9,482 bases of DNA from NCBI GenBank assembly GCA_004292985.1, contig RDXT01000870.1:1-9482 (forward strand), in the 5' to 3' direction. This document shows positions 1 to 7,043 of the stretch, one piece after another (position 1 is the stretch's first letter; each line of letters opens with the position of its first letter). The position numbers and the translations under genes are program-made. Source of the DNA: Bacteroidota bacterium. Lineage in GTDB: Bacteria; Bacteroidota; Bacteroidia; J057. The notes below the pieces were generated by a model. That model saw only the letters and a list, made by a program, of their open reading frames with translations. It had not been told where the DNA came from and searched no databases.

Positions 1-188
1 TGCTCACGGGTTACCTGGTACTGGAGCGGGGTGAGCTGGGCTTTCCATTGTGCATCGGTTTTGGTCACCGGGGTAATGTCGGCAGGGGTGGGGGCAGAGG
101 CAGTGCTTTTCACGGTGGCGGGTTTCTGGGCACATGCGCTGGCATTCAGCAACAGCAGCGCACATAGCAGGTGAATGATATTTTTCAT
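1..188 (-). CDS. msrB: Exported peptide-methionine (R)-S-oxide reductase (MsrB), N-terminal fragment cut by window edge
   Basis: MsrB reduces the R form of oxidised methionine in proteins; an exported form would repair envelope proteins. Seen: the first 62 codons, starting at ATG 188-186. Residues 1-20 are a basic start (MKN), a Leu-rich core and NASACAQ, which could be a weak lipobox (Cys19) or a signal peptidase I site (ACA before Gln21). A Ser/Thr/Pro/Ala-rich linker follows to about residue 44. Residues 45-62 (DAQWKAQLTPLQYQVTRE) match the conserved entry of the MsrB fold, whose family form is roughly eWk..LtpeqY.VtRe. The Cys-x-x-Cys zinc motifs and catalytic Cys lie beyond the edge and cannot be checked. 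There is no Shine-Dalgarno upstream. It is divergent from the LytTR regulator, with 163 bases between the starts. Identification rests on one short motif but is quite specific. Confidence 0.85.
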   Translation of the reverse strand, partial: MKNIIHLLCALLLLNASACAQKPATVKSTASAPTPADITPVTKTDAQWKAQLTPLQYQVTRE

Positions 189-351
189 ACGGGTTAAACT
201 GAGATAAGCGTCTAAGGTTTCTGTACTTCTATACGGGAGAATCCACGCCGCAGATGTGTCGGGCAAACGTCAAAACCGGAGATCGTAAAGCGCGGGCGCC
301 ACTCACTAAAAAGCCATATCTTTCGTTTCTTTTGGGGGCTGAATTCACATT
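189..351. promoter_or_regulatory. Divergent intergenic region between msrB and the LytTR regulator
   Basis: This region must hold the promoters of both flanking genes because they diverge. On the plus strand TATCTTTC (317-324) matches seven of eight positions of the Bacteroidota -7 pattern TAnnTTTG, 28 bases before the regulator ATG, but I see no TTG at the right distance upstream. On the minus strand GACGTTTG is a one-mismatch match. Neither gene has a purine-rich ribosome binding site. No terminator or strong repeat was seen. Confidence 0.3.
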
Positions 352-1086
352 ATGAAAATCCTGATCGTAGAAGACGAACCGCTGCACGCCGACCGCTTCG
401 AAATGCTGGCGGAGCAGATGGGCTATGAGGTAGCGGGGGTATGTGACAATGCCTTTGATGCGCTGGATTGTTTTCACCGTACCGCGCCTGACCTGTTGCT
501 GTTCGATATTCATCTGGCAGGAGAGGTGGATGGGGTCGGGCTGGCAGGCCGTATCAATGAGACTCGTCCGGTGCCGGTGGTGTTTGTAACTTCGATGACA
601 GACGATAAAACCTTTGCGCGGGCGCGGGCACTCCGTCCGGTAGCTTTTATTCTCAAGCCCTTCGATATGCTTCAACTTCAGCGGGCCATCGAGCTGGCAG
701 TGAGCCAGTTAGCAGAAAATCCAGTGCCCCTGCCGGAGCCATTTACCCAATACGATCTGGTGCTGCCCGACTGCCTGTTTGTCAAGGTGCGCAGCAAACT
801 CGAAAAAGTGCCCCTGGGCGAGATTCTGTACATCGAGGCCGACGGGCGCTACTCGATGGTCCACACCGCTGCCGGGCGCAAATATGCCATCCGTATTTCC
901 CTCACTGAGATGCAGGCCAAACTTCCCGGCAAGCAGTTTGCGCAGAGCCACCGCAGCTACCTCGTCAACCTGGCCTGGCTGCAACAGATTGATCTTCAGG
1001 AGATGACAGTCCTCGTCGGCGACAAAACGGTTCCCCTGAGCAAAAGCTACCGGGAGGATCTGCTGGCTCGGCTGGACCAGGTGTAA
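352..1086 (+). CDS. LytTR-family response regulator (REC-LytTR)
   Basis: Cytoplasmic two-component response regulator of 244 residues, a normal length for the LytR/AlgR family. REC receiver domain, residues 1-120: acidic pair Glu7/Asp8 in ILIVEDE, phospho-acceptor Asp52 in LLLFDIHL, Thr80 in VVFVTS, Lys102 in LKPFD. LytTR DNA-binding domain, about residues 138-242: FVKVRSKLEKVPLGEILYIE, then SHRSYLVNL (199-207) and VPLSKSYREDLL (227-238), the usual LytTR landmarks. Phosphorylation of Asp52 would be expected to promote binding to direct repeats in target promoters. It is monocistronic here, with no kinase beside it; the nearest is the TPR kinase starting at 4905. It converges with the secreted D4-like protein gene across a hairpin. 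The start is set by the REC beta-1 strand directly after ATG; no Shine-Dalgarno is present. Targets cannot be inferred from the sequence. Confidence 0.95.
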   Translation: MKILIVEDEPLHADRFEMLAEQMGYEVAGVCDNAFDALDCFHRTAPDLLLFDIHLAGEVDGVGLAGRINETRPVPVVFVTSMTDDKTFARARALRPVAFILKPFDMLQLQRAIELAVSQLAENPVPLPEPFTQYDLVLPDCLFVKVRSKLEKVPLGEILYIEADGRYSMVHTAAGRKYAIRISLTEMQAKLPGKQFAQSHRSYLVNLAWLQQIDLQEMTVLVGDKTVPLSKSYREDLLARLDQV

Positions 1087-1093
1087 AACAGAA

Positions 1094-1119
1094 CTACCCC
1101 CAGGTCGGCCCGGGGGTAG
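1094..1119 (-). terminator. Hairpin between convergent genes, probable terminator of the 1141-2373 gene
   Basis: Perfect 8-bp stem CTACCCCC (1094-1101) / GGGGGTAG (1112-1119) with a 10-base loop. Read on the minus strand the stem is followed by TTCTGTTTT, a fair U-tract, so it best serves the minus-strand gene that stops at 1141. On the plus strand no T-run follows, although it lies 8 bases after the LytTR stop and may still mark that 3' end. Confidence 0.55.
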
Positions 1120-1140
1120 CGTATAGATGTGCGGGGTGCC

Positions 1141-2373
1141 TTAGTTGCAACTGATGGTTCCCCATTCGGTGCTGAAGATCGTGCCCCAGAGTTTGTAGCA
1201 GTTGTTGGCTTCTTTGGCGGTGCCGAAGGCCAGGGTCATGTTGAGCGGGTCTATGCAGGCAACCCCTTCGACAGTGACCACGATGCCAATAGCGGCAGAA
1301 GGTACACTCATTTTCCAGGTACTGCCGAGGGCAATGTTTTCATTTTTGGTCACGCTGCGGGGCTGTGTAGAGAGCTGGCCAGATTCATCGGCAGCACCTG
1401 CGGGCAGGGTATATACGGCAGATATTTTTGCCACATACCCCGACTGGTTAAACACAGAGACATATCCTCCGGTTAAGCCTGCTTTTTTAGCCTCCCCAAT
1501 AAAGAAGTTATCAAAGGCAGCATCTCCCGTATTACCCTGGGTCACCTCGCTGCAATCCACATCGGCCCATTCTGTGCCAAAGAGCGTACCCCATAATTTG
1601 TAGCACTTATTGCCCCCGATGGCAGCGGTATTGGCAAAGTTGGCCGAGAGGTCGAGCGGATCGGTGCAGGCAATGCCATCGGCAGTTACATTGATATCTA
1701 TCGCAGTGTTAGGCAAGGACACATAGGCATCTTCAGTCAAAGCAATTTGTTTGGTCATCACAAAAGACCGGGCTTCATGATATTTATTTCCCTGTGCGTC
1801 CGGCTGGTTGGCAGGCAGGATATAGCTGATGGTAACAGCTGCTGAGTAGCCCGAGCGGTTGGCAACGGTGATCGTGGAGGCAATGGAATTGCGAATATAG
1901 TCATTGGCCATCCGCTCACGGGAGACGTTCCAGAGGGCGCTCAGCCAGCCGGGCTGGATAGCACCGGTCTGGATGGTGCCGGTTTCGACATGGAGATAGG
2001 TGCCCCGATACTTGTTTTTGATCCGGAATTGGTCAGGCTTACCCGCCACCGGCTCCAATACCCACATGGCGCTCCACCAGCCGGGCTGGATAGGTCCCAG
2101 TGCCGGTGTGGTGGCATCGGTCTCAGAGTGAAGGTACAGGCTGCTTCTGACGTGTCTGATTCGCACATCCGTGCTGCCGGAGATCGATTCAATTACCCAC
2201 TCACTGTTGGCGTCCCGTTCACTGAGGCCTGGGAATCCGTTCTGATTGGTCAGATAGGTTTTTTTCCAGACATTCTGAATGGTTTGTGAAAAAGCCATGG
2301 TGCTGGCCAGGAGGAGGCAACTCAGTACCCAGGTATGGGCAGTTGCTGTCAGCATTTTACGTGTCGTGTTCAT
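1141..2373 (-). CDS. Secreted beta-trefoil lectin-like protein with two tandem cytolysin domain-4-like repeats
   Basis: A 410-residue exported protein. Residues 1-30 are a signal peptide (basic NTTRK, hydrophobic core, AFSQ). Residues 31-155 look like a ricin-type beta-trefoil: three units ending in SEW (Trp59), AMW (Trp104) and ALW (Trp148), with YLTN/YLHSE/YLHVE strands and IQPGW at 95-99 and 139-143. Residues 166-274 and 303-409 are two copies of one beta-rich domain. Each has SGYxA, a hydrophobic strand ending in Y-x-LP, an A-C-x-D-P-L segment, then C-Y-K-L-W-G-T and a final Cys. The order parallels domain 4 of thiol-activated cytolysins: SGAYVAQ-like first strand, an undecapeptide starting Glu-Cys, and a terminal IWGTTLYP strand. 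Three cysteines per copy match (236/257/274 and 373/392/409). The Trp-rich undecapeptide is not preserved, and there is no MACPF/CDC pore-forming region. Inference: a secreted binding protein for glycan or membrane surfaces; ligand unknown. The domain-4 link rests on remembered motifs. Confidence 0.8.
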   Translation of the reverse strand: MNTTRKMLTATAHTWVLSCLLLASTMAFSQTIQNVWKKTYLTNQNGFPGLSERDANSEWVIESISGSTDVRIRHVRSSLYLHSETDATTPALGPIQPGWWSAMWVLEPVAGKPDQFRIKNKYRGTYLHVETGTIQTGAIQPGWLSALWNVSRERMANDYIRNSIASTITVANRSGYSAAVTISYILPANQPDAQGNKYHEARSFVMTKQIALTEDAYVSLPNTAIDINVTADGIACTDPLDLSANFANTAAIGGNKCYKLWGTLFGTEWADVDCSEVTQGNTGDAAFDNFFIGEAKKAGLTGGYVSVFNQSGYVAKISAVYTLPAGAADESGQLSTQPRSVTKNENIALGSTWKMSVPSAAIGIVVTVEGVACIDPLNMTLAFGTAKEANNCYKLWGTIFSTEWGTISCN

Positions 2374-2451
2374 GAAAAGAGAGATGAGGGGTTGAAAATA
2401 TGAAGTAAGGGTTTGTCTGTATAGCGAGGTGGTTTAAGCCGTGCTATACAT

Positions 2452-2459
2452 CAAACATA
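2452..2459 (-). promoter_or_regulatory. Candidate -7 box of the secreted trefoil/D4-like gene
   Basis: The minus strand reads TATGTTTG, an exact match to the Bacteroidota TAnnTTTG -7 element, 78 bases before the ATG at 2373. No TTG is visible about 20 bases further upstream. That place is instead taken by an inverted repeat, CCGGC (2462-2466) / GCCGG (2480-2484), which includes the palindrome CCGGCCGG and could be a regulator site. An exact 6-base match in a gap of this size can arise by chance. Confidence 0.3.
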
Positions 2460-2515
2460 CACCGGCCGGGAGAGGCTTTGCCGGGAAATGGTAACAGGAG
2501 GACGGGAAATGGACA

Positions 2516-2533
2516 CCAGAAGGGGGATTCTGG
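2516..2533 (-). terminator. Hairpin downstream of the RloB-like gene
   Basis: Perfect 6-bp stem CCAGAA (2516-2521) / TTCTGG (2528-2533) with a 6-base loop, 22 bases past the RloB stop on the minus strand. No clear U-tract follows, so this is at best a weak intrinsic terminator or a 3'-end stabilising hairpin. It would separate the ATPase/RloB operon from the downstream secreted-protein gene. Confidence 0.35.
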
Positions 2534-2555
2534 GTCATGAAGTGAGGGAGAGATT

Positions 2556-3476
2556 TTATGGCTGGACTTGCTGAGGTACAGCGAGCATAAGATAACTTCC
2601 GGCCACTCGTATCATCAGGTCATTGACATCTGAGTTTATAGGAAGCGAAATGGTCTCTGTCCCGCCCGGGGAAATAAGTTTCGATTCCAGAGGCCTATAC
2701 TCACTTTCCCCGGCTGAGTTCCGGGTCTTGTAGCTGATGGATTGGGTGACGAAGCTCTCAGGTCTTTTGTTTTCAATGTGGATGTTTAGCGTGGAGGCTT
2801 CCTGGGTGGTTGACAAGCTAAGTTGCTCCACGGTCATTTTTTCACCCAGGCCAATCCATAGTATCGTGTTCATTCCCAGCAGGCGGGCGACCAATATATC
2901 CAGGTCTGTATAGGGATTCACTTCATATATTTTCTTCGTGCTAAGCTCCGGCTTTTGCTGATGTCTGAGCCAGGCGGCATTTTCGATAGCAAGATGCGTG
3001 TGATGCCTCATTCCGTCGTAGATATCCACATGCGCTTTTTTGGTATAGGTCGGAAAAAAGCCTGGTCCGCCCCTCAGTTTGTCCTGAATGATGTCCTGAG
3101 ATTTAACAAAAGGCTGCTTAGATCGCTCAAAATGCAGCAATACCCAGTGTTCAAACGCAATGCTGGAGAAGCCGATCTTTACTTCGTGGGTATGGGCTTC
3201 TGTAAAGGCATCCGCGTGTTTGGTGTATCCATCTTTATCAAAAACAACCCATACCTCATCAAACTCACCTGAACGCCTTTTTGCCTCCTCTATCAACCCC
3301 AGTGCATCTGTTTTGGGATTGGGTTCGGTGTCGTCAGGGTAAATAGTCAGGGCAAAGTCGCCTGATTCTTCAACTTGTTCTTTGATCCGCTGAAAATATG
3401 CAGGCTCTGTACTCCTGCCTTCACATGCAATGAAGACAGTAGTAGCGGATTTTCTGGATGCTTTTTTCCGGCTCAT
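2556..3476 (-). CDS. rloB: RloB-like TOPRIM-type protein with extra C-terminal beta-rich domain
   Basis: 306 residues, predicted cytoplasmic. Residues 13-200 fit the RloB family (first named from type I restriction-modification loci): FIACEGRSTEPAYFQRIK (15-32) with Glu19 and Glu24, then VWVVFDKD (75-82) with Asp80 and Asp82, FEHWVLLHFE (108-117) and NPYTDLD (187-193). A first-motif Glu plus a later Asp-x-Asp is the pattern of TOPRIM metal-binding nuclease or topoisomerase folds, so a metal-dependent nuclease role is likely but inferred. Residues about 210-306 go beyond the usual family length and look beta-strand-rich, with alternating hydrophobics in LNIHIEN, TETISLPI and SYLMLAVP, possibly an immunoglobulin-like accessory domain. 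It overlaps the upstream ATPase gene by 4 bases (ATGA), which implies translational coupling and a joint complex. It is lower in GC than its neighbours. No restriction-modification genes are in the window. Confidence 0.9.
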   Translation of the reverse strand: MSRKKASRKSATTVFIACEGRSTEPAYFQRIKEQVEESGDFALTIYPDDTEPNPKTDALGLIEEAKRRSGEFDEVWVVFDKDGYTKHADAFTEAHTHEVKIGFSSIAFEHWVLLHFERSKQPFVKSQDIIQDKLRGGPGFFPTYTKKAHVDIYDGMRHHTHLAIENAAWLRHQQKPELSTKKIYEVNPYTDLDILVARLLGMNTILWIGLGEKMTVEQLSLSTTQEASTLNIHIENKRPESFVTQSISYKTRNSAGESEYRPLESKLISPGGTETISLPINSDVNDLMIRVAGSYLMLAVPQQVQP

Positions 3477-4777
3477 GCGGACGCAGGTTTGTGCAGAAAG
3501 ACAGAGGCTTTCACACGGGGCAGGGCTTGAAACTTGCCATTCATATACAAGCGGTCAAAAGGGGCATCGTCCCGTATCCCTTCAAAATCAGCAAGGCCGT
3601 ACAAGTCTGTTTCCCCCTGGCGATTTTTTTGGGTAAACCATATCTGATCTTTTCTGAAAAGGCCTTTGTCGAGCAGACTCACCTCATGGGTAGCGAAGAC
3701 CAACTGTGCATGATGGGGGTTGCTGTTGGGGTTGAGAAAGAGGCGCACCAGAAACCTTACCAGGTCCGGGTGCAGGCTGTTGTCCAACTCATCAAAAATC
3801 AGCACACCCCCTTTATGGAGTACTTCCAGAGCAATCCCCCCCAGCCCAAACAATACCTGGGTGCCCGCGGACTCCTCTTCAAAATCAAATTCTGTATATC
3901 CGGCTTCCTTCCCTTCCTTATATATAGCATGGCGGGCAAAGGTCCTGACCCGGTTCTGGCGAATGAACTCTGTCCGTAAGCTACCGGGCAGGAAATCCGG
4001 AAAGCGAAACTCGTCTTCCTGGGCTTCTTCGACCCGCACTGCCTGGATACCCGTATCTGCGCTGACAATCAACTGATTCAACTGCTGAAAAAAAGGAGCA
4101 TCCGAAGGCAGATGTAGCATATCCTCCGTAATCCGCTGTCTTAACTGACGCATCCTGATGGCATCGGCTGCGTTCCAGACTTCGAGTTCCTGAAAAAACT
4201 GATACAGGGGTGTAAACAGCTCATGCGGCTCCAGGCTTCCGAAGCGAGATAAGAACAATTGATTATGAAACAAGCCAGGAATCTGCGATTTTTTGATTGA
4301 CTTACGCACGAGTACACGATCAGGGCCCCCGGCTGATACTTCACGCTCAAACAGCAGGGAGCGCCTGCCTTCCGGATAGTAGGTCATGCGCTCTGTCTGT
4401 ATCGCCTTTTGGGTGAAAGCAATTTCGTACTCATAGCGTATATGGCGATGGATAAACTGTAACTCAAATCGGACAGGCAGAGATGTTGTCACCGGATCAA
4501 GCTTAAATGGCTCATAGCAGGGGATATTTTCATCAAGTTTGAGTTGTACAGAGTTAAGTACCAACCACCGGAGTGCATGCAAGCCCAGGATGACGTTGCT
4601 TTTCCCGCTTGCATTGGGGCCATAGACTACAGCCGACTTTAGCACCCGGACAGGCTTACCTTTTGTTTCTATTTCCGAAAAATTATCTGGCCGGCCATTG
4701 GCGCCGGATGCTTCCAGGCTGATTTCCTGAACTGATTTTATCGAGCGAAAATTTTCAAGGCGAAATAAAATGACCAT
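3473..4777 (-). CDS. AAA15-family ABC-type ATPase, RloA-like, partner of RloB
   Basis: 434 residues. The N-terminus FRLENFRSIKSVQEISLEA (5-23) is the usual opening strand of OLD/RecF-like AAA15 ATPases. Walker A is GPNASGKS (53-60), a signature-like ESAGTQ sits at 302-307, Walker B is GGVLIFDELDNSLHP (323-337) with Asp329 and Glu330, and a switch His lies in FATHE (His364). The middle part, 95-290, is the family-specific insert. There is no nuclease domain in this chain; that role would fall to RloB, whose start codon overlaps this stop. Pairs of an AAA15 ATPase and a TOPRIM-type protein are a recurring layout in anti-phage defence (PARIS AriA/AriB is one; Gabija and OLD carry both on one chain or locus). 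Defence is therefore the best guess for the pair, with the ATPase as likely sensor or motor. Low GC (38-47% in sampled rows) suggests acquisition. Confidence 0.9.
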   Translation of the reverse strand: MVILFRLENFRSIKSVQEISLEASGANGRPDNFSEIETKGKPVRVLKSAVVYGPNASGKSNVILGLHALRWLVLNSVQLKLDENIPCYEPFKLDPVTTSLPVRFELQFIHRHIRYEYEIAFTQKAIQTERMTYYPEGRRSLLFEREVSAGGPDRVLVRKSIKKSQIPGLFHNQLFLSRFGSLEPHELFTPLYQFFQELEVWNAADAIRMRQLRQRITEDMLHLPSDAPFFQQLNQLIVSADTGIQAVRVEEAQEDEFRFPDFLPGSLRTEFIRQNRVRTFARHAIYKEGKEAGYTEFDFEEESAGTQVLFGLGGIALEVLHKGGVLIFDELDNSLHPDLVRFLVRLFLNPNSNPHHAQLVFATHEVSLLDKGLFRKDQIWFTQKNRQGETDLYGLADFEGIRDDAPFDRLYMNGKFQALPRVKASVFLHKPASA

Positions 4778-4904
4778 ATCTTATATTTTTTGATAATTAT
4801 ATGCAAAAAAGTGATTTAAAATGATTTTTACAAAACTTTTATCTGATACCTTCTGACCTCAACCTAATCCCTCTGTTTTTTTCCAGATTTTCATATATTT
4901 CCCC
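4778..4904. promoter_or_regulatory. AT-rich divergent promoter region between the ATPase and the sensor kinase
   Basis: 127 very AT-rich bases between two divergent starts, so promoters for both must lie here or start within. Towards the ATPase the minus strand has AAGTTTTG, two mismatches from TAnnTTTG, with a TTG 21 bases upstream. Two TGATTT copies (4812-4817, 4822-4827) lie ten bases apart, one helical turn, and AAAAGT (4807-4812) / ACTTTT (4835-4840) form an inverted repeat around them. These could be regulator contacts or simply AT-rich chance. There is no Shine-Dalgarno before either gene. Confidence 0.4.
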
Positions 4905-7043
4905 ATGAAAAAGATTCTGCTGATTCTGATCCTGGCTGCTGTCAGCCCTGTACAGGCGCAAAACCCGGCTGACAGCCTGAAGGTGCTGCTAAGCAAGACC
5001 ACCGACCGGGCAGCGCGGATGAACCTCACCCTGCAGCAGGCGAAAGCATGGCTCGATGCCGATCCGCCCAATTATACCGATGCCATCACCTGGCTGGAGC
5101 AGGAAAAGCCAGCAGATATCACCACCCTTCCCCCGCAGGTGGCGGGCCGCTACCTCGCCCTGCTGGGAGATGCCTATTATACCCAAAAAAATACGGATGG
5201 CAGCCCCGAAGCCCAGGCCAGCGCAGTTCGCTATTATGAAGAAGCGCTGCCCTTTTTATACCAAAGCGGCGACTCTGTCTATCTGGCCCAGGCCCTTCTG
5301 AACCTGGGTTCTGAAACAATGTATGCAGATAAACGCAAGGCCCTGTCCTATTTCGAAACAGCCGCCGGCCTGTATGAAAAGCTCGGAGACCCTCAACACC
5401 TCTCCACCTGTTATGTGCAGATCAGTACGGTACTGTCCGATTTTGGGCGAAAAGAGGAGGCGATCAGCTATTCGAGAAAGGCGATAGACATCATCAGGAC
5501 CCTGGATAACCCTGCCCTGACAGTGCAGACCTGCATCAACCTGGGTATTGTGTTTGCCAATGCAGAGGCACCGGAGGAGGCAGCCCGCTTGTATGACGAG
5601 GCCGGAACGGTCGCCCGCAGGCAGCGGGATACCTTTATGCTGGCGGTGGCGCTGATGTACCGCGGCGGACTGGCAGTGGACCAGGAGGGAGCCACGAAGG
5701 CAGAGATGGAGCAGGGCAAACGGGCGCTCGACGAAGCCCAATCCTTGCTGGAAAGCTCTGACAATGAGCTGGTTAAAAAGTATTTACACGTCTATCTGGC
5801 TTCCTACTATTGCTCCGCCGGAGACTACCCGCAGGCCCTCAGCCACTCGGATGAATTTATTCAGTTTATTCAGAAAACCAATATGGCAGAAGCCCGTGCC
5901 TCTGCCTGGCGGCAGCGCGGGATCATCTTTGAGCGGATGGGCCAGGCCGACTCTGCCCGCTATTATTTCTATCAGATGCTGAGCATCGGTCAGGAGACAG
6001 CGACCCTGCCCCTGATCGCTTCATCCTATGAGCAGTTGTTTGCCCTGGAGAAAAAACAAGGCAATTTTGCAGAGGCCCTGCGGTATCATGAGCAGTACCT
6101 GGTCTATCACGACAGCATATACACCCAAAAACTCAATGAAGTGATGGGAGCGGAAAGTGTGCGGCTGAACCTGGAAGGAGAGCAGCGCGCCCGCCGGGAG
6201 GCCGAACTACAGGCTGCGCTGCTGGCCTCGCGCAACCTCCTCTATGGGGCGTCGGCCCTGGCCCTGCTGGCCATCCTGCTGATCGGGGGCTTATTGTACC
6301 GCCAGCTCGCCAGCGCAAGAAAACAGCTCCAAAGCCAGAACCAGCAGCTCCGCGAGCTGAATGCCACCAAGGACACATTTTTTGGCATCATCGCCCACGA
6401 CATCCGCAATCCGATCTCGGCGCTGGAAGGGGTGGGTGAGCAAATGACCCATTACCTGAAACAGCATGACGAAGCCAAACTCCTGCGGCTGGCCGGGCGG
6501 GTGGACAGCACCGCCAAACAGCTCTCCGGCCTGCTCGACAACCTGTTGAGCTGGGCCCTGCTGCAAATGGGCGCAATTCCCTACAACCCCGTTTCGACGC
6601 GCCTGCATGCAGTCGCCGATGAGGTGATGGCCCTCTATGCCCCTGTCGCGGAGGCCAAAGGCATCACCCTGCGCAATGAGATTCCGCCCGGTACAGATGC
6701 ATTTGCCGATGAAAGTGCCCTGCACACCATTCTGCGCAACCTGGTTGGCAATGCCCTGAAGTTTACAGCTACGGGCGGGGATGTGCGCCTCAGCGCCACC
6801 GAAGCAGCGGGTAAAATCCGCCTCGAAGTGAATGATACCGGCGTGGGAATCAGCGCCGAAAAACTGTCGCAGCTTTTCTCCATCGGTCGCAAAAGCAGCC
6901 AGGGCACTGCGGGGGAAAAAGGTTCCGGCCTGGGTCTCATGCTTTGTAAGGAGCTGATCGAGCGGAACAAAGGCGCCATCGAGGCGATCAGCGAACTGGG
7001 TAAAGGTACGCGCTTTGTGGTTTCGGTGCCCCGGATGGCCTGA
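4905..7043 (+). CDS. TPR-containing sensor histidine kinase (HisKA/HATPase)
   Basis: 712-residue membrane sensor kinase. Residues 1-19 are a signal peptide (MKKILLILIL...VQAQ). Residues about 80-405 are a run of TPR-like helix pairs, for example around 105-120, 127-160, 167-200, 207-240 and 370-402, forming the periplasmic sensing part. Residues 415-440 are charged and probably coiled-coil. One TM helix spans about 445-465 (ASALALLAILLIGGLLY), and a cytoplasmic coiled-coil linker reaches about 488. HisKA: FFGIIAHDIRNPI with phospho-acceptor His498, Asp499 and Asn502 (an HDxxN pattern compatible with phosphatase activity). HATPase: N-box NLVGNALKF (612-620), G1 DTGVGIS (644-650), F-box Phe658, G2 KGSGLGL (672-678). 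It carries no receiver or DNA-binding domain, so it needs a separate regulator; none is adjacent. The LytTR regulator at 352 is a candidate. Its high GC fits the core genome. The signal is unknown. Confidence 0.95.
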   Translation: MKKILLILILAAVSPVQAQNPADSLKVLLSKTTDRAARMNLTLQQAKAWLDADPPNYTDAITWLEQEKPADITTLPPQVAGRYLALLGDAYYTQKNTDGSPEAQASAVRYYEEALPFLYQSGDSVYLAQALLNLGSETMYADKRKALSYFETAAGLYEKLGDPQHLSTCYVQISTVLSDFGRKEEAISYSRKAIDIIRTLDNPALTVQTCINLGIVFANAEAPEEAARLYDEAGTVARRQRDTFMLAVALMYRGGLAVDQEGATKAEMEQGKRALDEAQSLLESSDNELVKKYLHVYLASYYCSAGDYPQALSHSDEFIQFIQKTNMAEARASAWRQRGIIFERMGQADSARYYFYQMLSIGQETATLPLIASSYEQLFALEKKQGNFAEALRYHEQYLVYHDSIYTQKLNEVMGAESVRLNLEGEQRARREAELQAALLASRNLLYGASALALLAILLIGGLLYRQLASARKQLQSQNQQLRELNATKDTFFGIIAHDIRNPISALEGVGEQMTHYLKQHDEAKLLRLAGRVDSTAKQLSGLLDNLLSWALLQMGAIPYNPVSTRLHAVADEVMALYAPVAEAKGITLRNEIPPGTDAFADESALHTILRNLVGNALKFTATGGDVRLSATEAAGKIRLEVNDTGVGISAEKLSQLFSIGRKSSQGTAGEKGSGLGLMLCKELIERNKGAIEAISELGKGTRFVVSVPRMA

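Noticed and set aside
229..675. 148-codon minus-strand open frame across the start of the LytTR gene
   Set aside because: It is antisense to the REC domain, has no recognisable motif, and is rich in Arg/His/Cys as expected of a shadow of GC-rich coding sequence.
1129..1603. Plus-strand open frames opposite the secreted D4-like gene
   Set aside because: The opposite strand encodes a signal peptide, trefoil and duplicated domain with consistent repeats; these frames show no family feature.
1141..2373. Complete pore-forming cytolysin
   Set aside because: There is no room for, and no trace of, the MACPF/CDC membrane-insertion domains; only the binding-module-like repeats and a trefoil are present.
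3458..3979. 173-codon plus-strand frame opposite the 3' end of the ATPase
   Set aside because: It covers the strand complementary to the Walker B and switch-His region and has no domain signal of its own.
2556..4777. Assignment as PARIS, Gabija or a retron effector pair
   Set aside because: The partner has RloB motifs rather than AriB (DUF4435) features, the ATPase has no TOPRIM domain in the same chain, no UvrD-like helicase follows, and no reverse transcriptase or retron RNA is visible.
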